Source of the DNA: Sphingobacterium bambusae
GTDB taxonomy: Bacteria; Bacteroidota; Bacteroidia; Sphingobacteriales; Sphingobacteriaceae
DNA: 64,000 nucleotides
Direction: 5' to 3'
Assembly (NCBI RefSeq): GCF_033955345.1
Contig: NZ_CP138332.1
Coordinates: forward strand, 620,001 to 684,000
The notes under the pieces are model-generated. The model ran no database searches and was not told where the DNA came from. It saw only the letters and a list, made by a program, of their open reading frames with translations. Both the position numbers and the translations under genes were made by a program. Of this stretch, positions 1 through 9,200 are shown one piece after another (position 1 is the stretch's first letter; every line of letters starts with the position of its first letter).

Positions 1-1606
1 GGAATGTGATTGGCTATTTATTGGAGACTCCTATACACAGGGCGCTCAGGTTGAGTATGAAGACCTATTTACTTCAAAACTTTTCGATAGTTTTCCCAAC
101 AAAATAATAGTGAATGCAGGAATAAGCGGAATGGGAATTATTGATGAATACTACTATTATGTTAATGAAGGAAAACTGTTAAAACCGGAAAAGATATTTT
201 TGCAGATATGCAACTTTAACGACTTTATGAAGGTTGAAAAGAGGACGGCTGGGTTTTCTGATTATCTGATGCACCATTCAAACTTTGCCCGGTTCATGTT
301 ATATGACTTAAAATATGCGAACCCTGCTGAGCTACCACTGGGTAGATGGACGGAGCCCTTCTATCCAGACAAAAAATCTAACATTGATTATAATATCTTT
401 TACAGGGAGCAATCTGAGAAGAAGAAGAGAGATCTTAAAAACTTCTGTTTATACCTACAAAAATTTTCGAAGGCCGCAGCGGAAAATGGATCGGAACTGA
501 TCTTATTTCAGATTCCAACGAAAGAGCAGGTGCACTTTAAATATCTGAACGAAGTTTTGTCGGAATTCGACATCAACATTGAAGAACTAGACATGAATTT
601 CCCTAATAGATGGCTATCCAAACAATGTAAAAATCAAGAAATTGCTTACCTAGATCTGCTACCAGATTTTACGAGTTCCCAAGCAGCACTCTTTTACGAT
701 TTCGATGAGCATCTCAACATATTGGGACATCAACAGATTGCAAACAGTTTACGTAAAAAGATAGAGATGTCACCTTCTGCGCGTGCTGAAATTACCATGC
801 TGAGCAAATCTAATGCGGGAGATCGCTATCCCGTCTTCGATATTCACGACAGCACAGTTTTTTTTCAATCATGGCGAGATGGAAACATGGAACTCTTTTC
901 AGCGGACAGCACCATGCAGAGCGTGCAACGGATAACCTGGAACAACAGGGACGAATTACATTCATGGCCTTCGCCTGATGGTCGCACAATTGTTTTCACA
1001 GAAGGTGACCAAGCTTTGAATACCACCAAAGTTATTTTAATGGATATCAACGGTACTAATCGACGATCGATCACAAATGGAATCGATACCTTTGGAGCAA
1101 TTCCGTCCTTTAGCCCAGACGGTAACTGGATAGCTTATGCTGCTTGGCATTTGCGATCAGGGAACTTCACCAACCCCTATATTGTATTACAGCAGATTCA
1201 CACCAATGAAGTATCAATTATAACCTCGGATGATTATGAACATTGGCGTCCAATATTTTCACCCGATGGAAAAACGATTTATTACATCGCGAAGGATAAA
1301 GACGATCAATTTGATATCTATGCATATTCGCTTCAATCGAAGAAAAGAACAAACTTAACCAAATCAACCTATGACGAATGGGATCCAAGTGTTTCTCCAG
1401 ATGGTAGCACTATGGTGTATTCTGCCCGCCAAAATGGAAATTGGGATCTATTTCTATTAGATCTACAAAGCGGGGTAAAAAGACGGCTTACCGACTCAAA
1501 GGGTGATGAATGGGACCCTACCTTCTCACCTTCTGGCAAAACTATATACTATGCCGCCACTTACGGGCTCAGAAATGGGATATTTAAAATACTGACTTCC
1601 GATTAA
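1..1606 (+). CDS. SGNH-hydrolase-like protein with C-terminal PD40 (TolB-type) repeats, 5' partial
   Basis: The reading frame is open from base 2, so the gene starts before the window. The first codons encode IGDSYTQG, the GDS block of SGNH/GDSL esterases, and a DEHLN segment near codon 235 gives the block V Asp/His pair (D-x-H). From about base 820 the protein changes to five repeats of the PD40 type (forms of SPDGxxIxY), as in TolB and WD40-like propellers. SGNH proteins next to MBOAT genes usually take part in O-acetylation or deacetylation of exported glycans, like AlgJ/AlgX with AlgI. The stop is 2 bp before the MBOAT start, so the two are co-transcribed. The hydrolase-propeller fusion is unusual; the substrate is unknown. 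Confidence 0.75.
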   Translation, partial: ECDWLFIGDSYTQGAQVEYEDLFTSKLFDSFPNKIIVNAGISGMGIIDEYYYYVNEGKLLKPEKIFLQICNFNDFMKVEKRTAGFSDYLMHHSNFARFMLYDLKYANPAELPLGRWTEPFYPDKKSNIDYNIFYREQSEKKKRDLKNFCLYLQKFSKAAAENGSELILFQIPTKEQVHFKYLNEVLSEFDINIEELDMNFPNRWLSKQCKNQEIAYLDLLPDFTSSQAALFYDFDEHLNILGHQQIANSLRKKIEMSPSARAEITMLSKSNAGDRYPVFDIHDSTVFFQSWRDGNMELFSADSTMQSVQRITWNNRDELHSWPSPDGRTIVFTEGDQALNTTKVILMDINGTNRRSITNGIDTFGAIPSFSPDGNWIAYAAWHLRSGNFTNPYIVLQQIHTNEVSIITSDDYEHWRPIFSPDGKTIYYIAKDKDDQFDIYAYSLQSKKRTNLTKSTYDEWDPSVSPDGSTMVYSARQNGNWDLFLLDLQSGVKRRLTDSKGDEWDPTFSPSGKTIYYAATYGLRNGIFKILTSD

Positions 1607-1607
1607 T

Positions 1608-2996
1608 ATGCTTTTTACTTCCCTGCCCTTTATGTCGTTTTTCTGCTTGGTCTGCATTGCTTTCTATACGATAAAAGACAATTTCAGAAGCTCTATCGTA
1701 ATGGTAGCGAGCTTTATTTTTTATGCCTTTTCAGGTGCCTCCAGTTTATTTTACCTATTAATAATAATATTCGTTACATTCACCGCGATTAAGGCTACGC
1801 AAAGGTTCCAAAGTAATACGCCTTGCAAGATTGCCGTAGGCTGTATTATCATTATGCTCTTATCAGCAAAGTACTCTCCAATACCGCAGATCATTAATGA
1901 TTCTAGCGCATTTGGCCAAGAATATTCAGAAAATATTCTACCACTTGGGCTATCTTTCTACGCTCTACAGGCCATAAGCTTGCTTATAGAGATAAACAAA
2001 CGAAGGTACTCATCGAAGATTAGCTTTAAGGAAGTATCACTTTTTTGCGGCTTTTTCCCCGTATCCATAGCTGGACCTATACACAGGCCAGACCAGCTTA
2101 TTCCCCAGTTTACTTCACCAAAATCCATTGATACAAGTAATCTTCATATCGGGATAAAAACATTGATTTTTGGATTTATCTGCAAACTTATCGTGGCCGA
2201 TAAACTCGCGTTGTTGGTGGATCCGGTCTTCAGCAACTTACAAGATCACAATGGATTCCTTGTTTACAGTTCAACCATACTTTACTCGTTACAGATCTAC
2301 TTCGACTTTTGGGGGTATTCGTTAATCGCTATTGGCCTAGGAAAATGTCTTGGTTACGAAATCAGTATAAACTTTAGAAATCCATACGCTTCTAAATCAT
2401 ATCAGGAATTTTGGCACCGATGGCATATATCCTTATCCAAATGGCTGAGAGACTATGTATATATCCCACTCGGCGGTAGACGGCGAGGCCCCATTATGTT
2501 TGTGTTATCTATTTGTGTTACATTTCTATTGAGTGGAGTTTGGCACGGCATATCGATTAATTTCATTTTGTGGGGAGCCATACATGCTGTTCTTTTTTTG
2601 CTGGATAATATATTGGTCAATGTTACTCAAGAAAAACCATTAATACCATATAGAAAGCTGCTTTTTCTACTAACAATCCCCTTCACATGGCTAATATTTA
2701 GATTCGAGGAACTCGATACACAGCTTGCTGTGCTGAATTCAATATTTAACTTTTCGGGGTGGTCAATCTCGCAAGCTATGATCTACTTCGGTTCTGGGAT
2801 AAATTTATTTTGGATTACGCTTTCAGTTTCAATTATGCTGATTGCCCATTCTAAGTTTATCAGACAGAGAATTGAAAGTGCCCCACAGACCAGGAGGGCG
2901 ATGATAATGGACTGTGTCTTACAAACAGCAGGTATGTTACTTTTAATACTAGTAGGCGACATAGGTAGCCGGCAGTTTTTATATTTTAGTTTTTAG
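1608..2996 (+). CDS. MBOAT family O-acyltransferase (AlgI/DltB-like)
   Basis: This 462-residue polytopic membrane protein has many hydrophobic helices and the MBOAT signature WHRWHISLSKWLRDY followed by VYIPLGG near residues 265-290, then LSGVWHG, which contains the expected catalytic His. The length fits AlgI-type acyltransferases, which move acetyl groups across the inner membrane onto periplasmic polysaccharide. It lies 2 bp after the SGNH protein and 5 bp before the carbamoyltransferase, so it is part of a modification operon. The transferred acyl group and the acceptor cannot be read from the sequence. Confidence 0.92.
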   Translation: MLFTSLPFMSFFCLVCIAFYTIKDNFRSSIVMVASFIFYAFSGASSLFYLLIIIFVTFTAIKATQRFQSNTPCKIAVGCIIIMLLSAKYSPIPQIINDSSAFGQEYSENILPLGLSFYALQAISLLIEINKRRYSSKISFKEVSLFCGFFPVSIAGPIHRPDQLIPQFTSPKSIDTSNLHIGIKTLIFGFICKLIVADKLALLVDPVFSNLQDHNGFLVYSSTILYSLQIYFDFWGYSLIAIGLGKCLGYEISINFRNPYASKSYQEFWHRWHISLSKWLRDYVYIPLGGRRRGPIMFVLSICVTFLLSGVWHGISINFILWGAIHAVLFLLDNILVNVTQEKPLIPYRKLLFLLTIPFTWLIFRFEELDTQLAVLNSIFNFSGWSISQAMIYFGSGINLFWITLSVSIMLIAHSKFIRQRIESAPQTRRAMIMDCVLQTAGMLLLILVGDIGSRQFLYFSF

Positions 2997-3001
2997 CTAC
3001 T

Positions 3002-4852
3002 ATGTCCATCATTTTAGGAATTTCCGCTTTTTATCATGATTCTGCTGCCTGTCTGTTGGTAGATGGAAAAATCATCGCTTCTGTAGAGGAAGAGCGTTTT
3101 AACAGAGTTAAACACTCCGCCGAATTCCCAATTCAAGCAATCAGGTATTGTCTTGGCGTGATGAATTTGTGTATTGATGATCTCGATGCCGTCGTATTTT
3201 ACGAAAAACCCTTTCTAAAATTTGAACGGCTACTGCAGACCTATTATTCTTTTGCTCCGAAAGGACTAATCTCTTTTTTAAAAGCAATACCGATCTGGCT
3301 TGATGAAAAATTGTTTATAAAACAAAAGATCAAGGATGGCCTTTCGGAAATTGGACCATATAATAGAAAAACGCTCAAACTCCTATTTTCCGAGCACCAT
3401 CTCTCCCATGCAGCGAGTGCATTTTATCCGTCCAAGTTTACTGAAGCAGCCATTTTAACGGTTGATGGCGTAGGTGAATGGGCTACTGCGTCTATAGCTC
3501 ATGCACAGGACGAACAGATAACGATCGTTAAAGAAATGGCCTTTCCCCATTCTGTTGGTCTACTTTACAGTGCATTCACCTATTATTTGGGCTTCACAGT
3601 GAATTCAGGAGAGTATAAAGTCATGGGACTTGCTCCATTCGGCGATAAAACAAGCGATGAAACACTTACCTACATCGAAAAAATAAAATCACAATTAGTG
3701 ACTATCCACGAAGACGGCTCTATAAGGCTTAATCAGGCCTATTTCGGTTATGCAACAGGGCTGAAAATGGCAAATGAGAAAAAATGGGAGCATCTTTTTG
3801 GTATACCAAAACGCAAGCGAGAAAGTGAGCTATACCAGCACCATTGTAATTTAGCATTAGCAGCACAACTTGTATTGGAAGAGATTGTTTTAAAAATGGC
3901 TAGGGAAGCCAAACGCGTAACCAATTCCTCGAATCTTTGCCTAGCGGGAGGAGTAGCGTTGAATTGCGTGGCAAATACTAAAATAAGAGAAGCTGGAATT
4001 TTTGATAACATATTCGTACAACCGGCGGCTGGAGATGCTGGCGGTGCAATCGGAGCGGCATTTGCCGTGTATCATCTATATTATGGACACAAAAGAACTA
4101 TTGAAGAAAAACAACACCATGTTTATTTGGGACCTGAGATCGACGAAAAGGATATCATTAATTTAAATCGACGATTTAACACCAATTACTCAAAATTTGA
4201 TAGTTATAGAGATTTAAGTCGTATTGTCGCCAAACTGATCTGTGAAGGTAATGTTATCGGATGGTTTCAAGGTAGAATGGAGATTGGTCCAAGAGCACTT
4301 GGTAATCGGAGTATATTGGCAGATCCTACCAATCCAAAAATACAGGAGCTGATCAACACGAAAATAAAACGTCGAGAATCATTCAGGCCCTTTGCTCCGG
4401 TAATCACGTTAAAACAAGCGAAGGAATATTTCGATATCGTAGGTGATTCGCCATACATGCTATACACCGCAAAAATAAAGGAAAGATACAGAAAGCCCTT
4501 AGCTGAAAACTTCTCGAAGCTTACGATCAGCGAAAAGCTCGCATTCATAAAAAGCGATTTTCCTGCCGTAACTCATGTTGACTACAGTTGTCGGGTGCAA
4601 ACCGTATCCGAAGATTTCAACCCCAAGTTCTTTCAACTTCTTTTAGACGTTAAAGAACAAAATGGTCATCCACTGTTGTTAAACACGAGCTTTAATGTCC
4701 GAGGTGAACCTATTGTGAATACGCCAGAGCAAGCTTATACATGTTTTATACGGTCTGGAATGGATGTACTTGTTATCCAGAATTATTTGTATTACAAAGA
4801 CGAACAAGATGATATTGTAAATAAATTGAGTATAGATTTTGAATTAGATTGA
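3002..4852 (+). CDS. Carbamoyltransferase, NodU/CmcH/TobZ family
   Basis: The 616-residue protein starts with GISAFYHDSAACLLVDG and VEEERFNRVKH, the N-terminal Kae1/ASKHA-like nucleotide-binding segment of carbamoyltransferases. EHHLSHAASAFYPS (around 134-147) supplies the His-rich metal site and TVDGVGEW the next loop. The C-terminal YrdC-like part has GRMEIGPRALGNRSILADP and LNTSFNVRGEPIVNTPEQA, both hallmark motifs. These enzymes transfer the carbamoyl group of carbamoyl phosphate, through carbamoyl-AMP, to a hydroxyl on a sugar, antibiotic or toxin. The neighbours (MBOAT, DUF5989-like and SxtJ-like genes) are the usual bacterial context for this enzyme. Confidence 0.93.
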   Translation: MSIILGISAFYHDSAACLLVDGKIIASVEEERFNRVKHSAEFPIQAIRYCLGVMNLCIDDLDAVVFYEKPFLKFERLLQTYYSFAPKGLISFLKAIPIWLDEKLFIKQKIKDGLSEIGPYNRKTLKLLFSEHHLSHAASAFYPSKFTEAAILTVDGVGEWATASIAHAQDEQITIVKEMAFPHSVGLLYSAFTYYLGFTVNSGEYKVMGLAPFGDKTSDETLTYIEKIKSQLVTIHEDGSIRLNQAYFGYATGLKMANEKKWEHLFGIPKRKRESELYQHHCNLALAAQLVLEEIVLKMAREAKRVTNSSNLCLAGGVALNCVANTKIREAGIFDNIFVQPAAGDAGGAIGAAFAVYHLYYGHKRTIEEKQHHVYLGPEIDEKDIINLNRRFNTNYSKFDSYRDLSRIVAKLICEGNVIGWFQGRMEIGPRALGNRSILADPTNPKIQELINTKIKRRESFRPFAPVITLKQAKEYFDIVGDSPYMLYTAKIKERYRKPLAENFSKLTISEKLAFIKSDFPAVTHVDYSCRVQTVSEDFNPKFFQLLLDVKEQNGHPLLLNTSFNVRGEPIVNTPEQAYTCFIRSGMDVLVIQNYLYYKDEQDDIVNKLSIDFELD

Positions 4853-4861
4853 TACAGTAAT

Positions 4862-5011
4862 ATGGAGTTTTTAAAAGATATCTTCTATTTTATAAAAGAA
4901 AGAAAAAAGTACTGGCTAGCACCGATGATACTTTTATTGATCTTAGTGGGAGTTATCGTCGTTATTGGAGGGAAAAGTGCACTGGCACCATTTATCTATA
5001 CAATATTTTAA
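4862..5011 (+). CDS. Small DUF5989-like single-pass membrane peptide (49 aa)
   Basis: An ATG at 4862 opens a 49-codon frame ending in TAA at 5009-5011. The product begins MEFLKDIFYFIKERKKYW, has one membrane helix (LAPMILLLILVGVIVVI) and ends SALAPFIYTIF. That pattern (amphipathic start, Lys-rich turn, single helix, APFIYTLF-like tail) is what I recall for DUF5989 proteins, which are encoded next to carbamoyltransferases and SxtJ proteins. It sits 9 bp after the carbamoyltransferase and 3 bp before the next gene. The function is unknown; it may be a membrane subunit of the carbamoylation complex. Confidence 0.8.
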   Translation: MEFLKDIFYFIKERKKYWLAPMILLLILVGVIVVIGGKSALAPFIYTIF

Positions 5012-5014
5012 ATA

Positions 5015-5383
5015 ATGCCGAAGAGCACCAGAGACCCCAAGGATTCGACTATTGTTACACTCGCAATTTTGACAATATGCTACTACCTGACCGAGAACGC
5101 AATTTTATTACTATTAGCCCTGCTTATATCTTTTTTAAGTCTATTATCAACTACTTTCAGAACTGGGATACATAAAATGTTGACCGCAGCTACTCAGATC
5201 GTAGGTTTTTTATCGCAGAAAGTGGTACTGACCCTAATCTTCTTTGGCGTTTTAACACCCTTGGCACTACTTTATCGAATTTTTGGAAAGCGAGAAATGA
5301 AGGATTTTACACGAAAAACAAGCAGTACATTTTCTGAGCGAAACGAAACGATCAGGAAAACATCCTTTGAAAAACCTTGGTAA
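5015..5383 (+). CDS. SxtJ-like small membrane protein
   Basis: This 122-residue protein has three hydrophobic stretches (about 14-28, 31-48 and 66-90) and a basic, Ser/Thr-rich C-terminal tail. Size, hydropathy and position directly after a carbamoyltransferase and a DUF5989-like peptide match the SxtJ family, named from the saxitoxin cluster, whose role is unproven. It closes the operon; the next gene starts 130 bp downstream. The family call relies mainly on gene context, and the sequence itself only shows a small polytopic protein. Confidence 0.68.
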   Translation: MPKSTRDPKDSTIVTLAILTICYYLTENAILLLLALLISFLSLLSTTFRTGIHKMLTAATQIVGFLSQKVVLTLIFFGVLTPLALLYRIFGKREMKDFTRKTSSTFSERNETIRKTSFEKPW

Positions 5384-5512
5384 AAGTGGATGTCCGTTTA
5401 CTTTTACGAGGTTTAAAAAGATAAGAATATAATCGTCAAATCTATCACTACGGAAAACCGTAAGATCGACTCACGTTTTAACGGTAATTTTATAAAAATA
5501 AATAAAAGAAAT

Positions 5513-6241
5513 ATGACACATAAATTTAGATTCTTACTCGCTATATTTACTATGCTATTGCTCAGCTGCACAAACCAAGATGTAAAAGAGTATAATACAA
5601 CGGCAACTGATACGACAAATTACAACCTAATAAACCGAAAGCAAAATTCTGTTGTAAAATACGAAATTCATAATCCTGAAATTTCCGTTACCCCGACTAA
5701 AACGCTATACAGAGCAAATATTATACTGAAAGAAACAGGCGGCTTTGATGATGAAACAAACAAAACACTGCTCAGTCATATCTATGATTCAATAATGAAT
5801 TCCAATGATAAACCCGACGCTGTTGCTCTCTATTTGTTCCCAAATAAAGAACATAGCCAAAGCGGGATGGCACAGTGGGTTGCGCGATTATCAAAATCAA
5901 AGTTAGATAAAGAACCATCCCTATTTGTGCAGCATTTCGAATCCGAGACTAACGAGCGTAAAAGTGCATCTGAAAAAAACATACTTTCCGTCGAAAAAAG
6001 AAAATTGATTTTTTCAGAGATTATACACGTGGAAGATGAAGCCACCCAACAGGCGGACAGAAAATATCCTCTAACCAACACTGCTAATTATAAAAAAAAT
6101 GAAGATTATCGCCGTACTCTCATGACTAGTTTAAAATATAAAATTCAAAAAAAATACAAGCTAGATAAAGAAAGTCTTAAAACAATATCCATGGAAGGAC
6201 TAAAGTATAATTGGCCTATGCCGCCCTACCAAAAAGATTGA
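5513..6241 (+). CDS. Hypothetical lipoprotein
   Basis: The 242-residue product starts with a basic N-terminus, a hydrophobic core and a clear lipobox (LLLSC), so it is predicted to be lipidated at Cys19 or so and exported. The rest is hydrophilic and rich in Lys, Asn, Glu and Thr, with no repeat or catalytic motif that I recognise. A 130 bp gap separates it from the carbamoyltransferase operon, so it probably has its own promoter. It is the last plus-strand gene before the minus-strand conjugation block and ends convergently with the FtsK-like gene across a hairpin. Confidence 0.75.
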   Translation: MTHKFRFLLAIFTMLLLSCTNQDVKEYNTTATDTTNYNLINRKQNSVVKYEIHNPEISVTPTKTLYRANIILKETGGFDDETNKTLLSHIYDSIMNSNDKPDAVALYLFPNKEHSQSGMAQWVARLSKSKLDKEPSLFVQHFESETNERKSASEKNILSVEKRKLIFSEIIHVEDEATQQADRKYPLTNTANYKKNEDYRRTLMTSLKYKIQKKYKLDKESLKTISMEGLKYNWPMPPYQKD

Positions 6242-6392
6242 AACTAGCAAAACCGAGTAACATCAAATTTTGGATATTTTTTTAGGTGTCTGAAAGAAAA
6301 CAAATCTAAATATTCGATATACTATTAACTAGTAAACTTTCTGGAGGAGCACCGGGAAGAGCAAATATTAAACGTAGCAAAAAAAGTTCAAT

Positions 6393-6446
6393 CTTTCAGT
6401 TCCAGAGTTCTATTAACTCTGATTTATTGAACTCCGGAACTGAAAG
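6393..6446 (-). terminator. Long hairpin between convergent genes, probable terminator of the FtsK-like gene
   Basis: The arms 6393-6410 and 6429-6446 pair over 18 bp with one mismatch around an 18-nt loop. On the minus strand the hairpin is followed after a few bases by a run of T (the plus-strand A run at 6381-6385 and nearby), which fits intrinsic termination of the gene ending at 6509. There is no T run on the plus side. Confidence 0.6.
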
Positions 6447-6508
6447 GTATTTGATTCCACCTGCCTTCTTCGAAATCCCTTTCTTTGTTTAAATTTTAAT
6501 ACTTGCTC

Positions 6509-7966
6509 CTATTTTAACAAGTAATATAGAATGAAACCGACAACAAGAAGAAGTACCCATTTAACACTGTTTCTATTTTTCTTTTTATTAGTGATTTGTT
6601 TATCGGGAAAAAGCGATTTAGGAAATTTATCTTGCTCAAAAATTTCCACCTTAGTGTCAATAGGATGTTGATTTCTAACATCTATATCTGCCTTCGCCAA
6701 CGGCCTGAATTGTTTCCCGCCAGATAAGCTAGACAAATATTCCTCTAGCTCATCTTCAGTTGCGTAAAGCACGTCCCTAGCCTTGCTTCCCTCAAAAGGA
6801 CCTACAATACCGGCGGCTTCCATAGCATCCATTAAACGTCCTGCCCGATTGTATCCGAGCTTAAGTTTTCTCTGTATCAACGATGTTGATCCTTGCTGGT
6901 GCATAACGACTAAACGGGCTGCATCTACGAATAGATAATCTTGATCCTCCAGTGAAAAATCATCGTTCTGATCAATTGCAGCAATACTGCTAGGCAACAT
7001 CATAGCTGAAGGATACCCCCTCTGACGACCGATAAAATCTGTGACCTTTGTTATAGATGCGTAATCAATAACAGGTTGACGCGCTTTTATCAATCTACCA
7101 CTGCTTTCGTAAAGTAATTCACCTAAAAGACGGAGTTTTTCCGCGCCCACACGATCCAAGATTCTTTGCGATTCATTTTGCGACATTAGTTTCATGCCAA
7201 TGCGCAAACTAAAGTTTGCGCGTATTTGAGGTGTAATACTTCGCGACATTATTTGACTTGTTGCTGCAATTACATAAATCCCTGTGTAAAAGTTCCTTTG
7301 CAGTAAATCTACAAGCGTTTTCTCGACTTCATTATCATCGAGAAAAGTTTGTAGATCATCTAAAAGAACAACTATGTTAGGTAAGAAGCGATGCCCTTCA
7401 TTAACTGATAAATGACGGCTAACAAACCTCTCGTTATAATCACTTATCGTCCTAACGCCAGCTTTTCTAAACAATTCTAACCGGGAATCACATTCCAATA
7501 CCATTGCTGCAATAGTGGAGGTAACTTGTGGGCCTTCTGATATTGGATAATCTTGATTCGACAACTTTGCCAAATAATGCTTTTCTAAAGACAGCAAAGA
7601 ATTATAGTCTACCGGTTTACTCCTGCAAATAACGAGTTTAATTTCAGCAGGATGATAAAAATAGAGCCATAACAGAATTTGATTATATATGAATTGTGTT
7701 TTCCCAGATGCTATAGTACCTGCAATTAACACGTTGGGGTATCGATACATATCTTGCAATACAGGCGTACCTTCCGCGTCTAATAATAGCGGTAATACAA
7801 ACGAATTAGATAATTCCTTTGCGTTTAAAATTAGCTTTCTCCAATCTTCTGGGAGCAAATCTAGAGAGGGATAATGATAAGTCGATAAGTTTAATGCTTG
7901 ATCCACATTATTGGGCACATTAACTTTATCGTTTTCTACTGGGGTGCAATGATCGCTTTCTTTCAT
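6509..7966 (-). CDS. Short FtsK/SpoIIIE-type DNA translocase with FtsK-gamma domain and C-terminal membrane helix
   Basis: The 485-residue protein holds an FtsK motor with P-loop GTIASGKT (83-90) and Walker B-like VVLLDDLQTFL (near 200). A winged-helix gamma domain follows at about 338-410, including the family signature YNRAGRLMDAMEAAGIVGP. The N-terminal four-helix membrane domain of chromosomal FtsK is missing. Instead the last 17 residues (WVLLLVVGFILYYLLK) form a single membrane helix after a Lys-rich stretch, a tail-anchored layout. The usual Walker B Asp-Glu is Asp-Asp here. Chromosomal FtsK moves DNA toward dif; this one lies at the edge of a conjugative element, so a role in element transfer or segregation is an inference. 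Confidence 0.85.
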   Translation of the reverse strand: MKESDHCTPVENDKVNVPNNVDQALNLSTYHYPSLDLLPEDWRKLILNAKELSNSFVLPLLLDAEGTPVLQDMYRYPNVLIAGTIASGKTQFIYNQILLWLYFYHPAEIKLVICRSKPVDYNSLLSLEKHYLAKLSNQDYPISEGPQVTSTIAAMVLECDSRLELFRKAGVRTISDYNERFVSRHLSVNEGHRFLPNIVVLLDDLQTFLDDNEVEKTLVDLLQRNFYTGIYVIAATSQIMSRSITPQIRANFSLRIGMKLMSQNESQRILDRVGAEKLRLLGELLYESSGRLIKARQPVIDYASITKVTDFIGRQRGYPSAMMLPSSIAAIDQNDDFSLEDQDYLFVDAARLVVMHQQGSTSLIQRKLKLGYNRAGRLMDAMEAAGIVGPFEGSKARDVLYATEDELEEYLSSLSGGKQFRPLAKADIDVRNQHPIDTKVEIFEQDKFPKSLFPDKQITNKKKNRNSVKWVLLLVVGFILYYLLK

Positions 7967-8353
7967 AAGATTAATTTTGGTCGTTCTAATATAGCATTTT
8001 CAGCAACAACTTAATGTAATTACTAATAAAATGCTTTACTTATTCTAAAAAATCTATGTCATAAGAAAGATTGACGTTTATGTACGTTTTCTTACTTGGT
8101 AATATTTTACGAGAACAATACTCGAAACATGCCCAGTGCCTATTAAATCGACAAAGTAGGTTTACTCTAGCAGAACTCAATACAAAAAACCATAACTTAA
8201 CATCAACAAGTAATTAATAATAAAACTTGACTAGAAAAGGCTTTAAAAATTGTATAAAACTTCTAAAACAAACACTTACATTAATTCACCATAAGAGAAA
8301 ACTAAATTAATATAAACGTGAAAGAAACTGCCGATAATCAAAATAAGTCCAAA
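7967..8353. other. Non-coding, A+T-rich gap
   Basis: 387 bp between the FtsK-like gene and the next minus-strand gene. I see no convincing reading frame, no strong dyad and no exact TAnnTTTG promoter box. It would have to contain the promoter of the FtsK-like gene. It could also hold an element boundary, but no repeat marking one was found. Confidence 0.5.
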
Positions 8354-8641
8354 CTACAAAAAGGATATTAAAGTCTTTTGTCTTGGATCAAAAGATGGTA
8401 AATATGTAAAGTACTGAAATGTCACCAGATCTTTAAGAGAGGAGTGATAGGTTGAGGTACTTTTAATTCGAGATCTTGTCATAAGCACACGTCGGCTGAC
8501 GGATATTACCCTTGCTTCCTTCCGATCCATACCCAGGCTAATGATTGCAAATAACAACGCTATGTGTGTAAGCTTTAATCTAGGATCTGCATTTATGCGC
8601 TGAATCAACTCTATCCAAATTTCCTTAGGTTCAATCATCAT
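8354..8641 (-). CDS. Small winged-helix-like regulatory protein of conjugative elements
   Basis: I place the start at the ATG-ATG pair at 8641, giving about 95 residues and an 11-bp overlap with the end of the upstream HTH gene. That suggests translational coupling. An upstream in-frame alternative at 8689 would overlap far more. The C-terminal half (STYHSSLKDLVTFQYFTYLP) resembles the recognition helix and wing of short regulators found beside excisionase-like genes in Bacteroidota elements. No enzymatic motif is visible. A DNA-binding function is an inference from this resemblance and from the partner gene. Confidence 0.6.
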   Translation of the reverse strand: MMIEPKEIWIELIQRINADPRLKLTHIALLFAIISLGMDRKEARVISVSRRVLMTRSRIKSTSTYHSSLKDLVTFQYFTYLPSFDPRQKTLISFL

Positions 8642-8900
8642 CTTTGAACAATAATGTGATGTCCTCTTTACTGTAATAGTAAGATCCAAGCACCTTCCGG
8701 TACCTGATTCTTCCAGTTACTCTAAGATTCTGCAAAGTTGCTGGGGATATATTGAGCAACGAACGTACAGCTTTGCTTCGCAGCCAACCTGGATCTGTTG
8801 GCTTTAAAGCTAAATTTTCATCATTAATTAGTCGTTTGATTTCACTCAATAATTCGAGTTTGAAAACTTCTAAATCTTCTTTTGTAATATGTTGATGCAT
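8631..8900 (-). CDS. Helix-turn-helix (excisionase/MerR-like) DNA-binding protein
   Basis: The 89-residue protein has an N-terminal helical region followed by a helix-turn-helix of the HTH_17/MerR type: WLRSKAVRSLLNISPATLQN, then a wing with RVTGRIRYRKVLGSYYYS and KEDITLLF. This layout is typical of the small excisionase-like proteins of Bacteroides conjugative transposons, which help control excision and tra expression. Its stop codon overlaps the start of the following regulator. Which DNA it binds cannot be told from the sequence. Confidence 0.82.
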   Translation of the reverse strand: MHQHITKEDLEVFKLELLSEIKRLINDENLALKPTDPGWLRSKAVRSLLNISPATLQNLRVTGRIRYRKVLGSYYYSKEDITLLFKDDD

Positions 8901-8979
8901 CTGGAAATCGTTTATATAGTAAATAAAAATTGAAACACTTTGATTTGATTAGATAAAATGGCAAACTGACGGTGAAGGA

Positions 8980-9180
8980 TCAAAGTATTTCCGAAATACA
9001 AAAGTCAATGGCTCCTCCTTCGGCCAATACTGTCACTCGGCATTTATAATCTGGGGTGCCAATTTCCTTTACTGGAAGCCTTTTACCATCTAAATGGTAG
9101 TGGGGCGAATCGGAAGGAAGATTAAGCGTTGCATAGCCGGATGCCCTGATCCGGTCTATGCGTTGCAAGATTTTATACAT
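8980..9180 (-). CDS. Hypothetical 66-aa protein of the conjugative element
   Basis: An ATG at 9180 opens a 66-codon frame, 20 bp downstream of the preceding minus-strand gene, so the two probably share a transcript. The product has a basic N-terminus (YKILQRIDRIRASGY) and then a short mixed alpha/beta stretch, with no signal peptide and no motif that I know. The opposite-strand frames in this area overlap well-supported genes and were not chosen. The function is unknown. Confidence 0.5.
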   Translation of the reverse strand: MYKILQRIDRIRASGYATLNLPSDSPHYHLDGKRLPVKEIGTPDYKCRVTVLAEGGAIDFCISEIL

Positions 9181-9200
9181 GCTGGATTTTACCTTAATAA

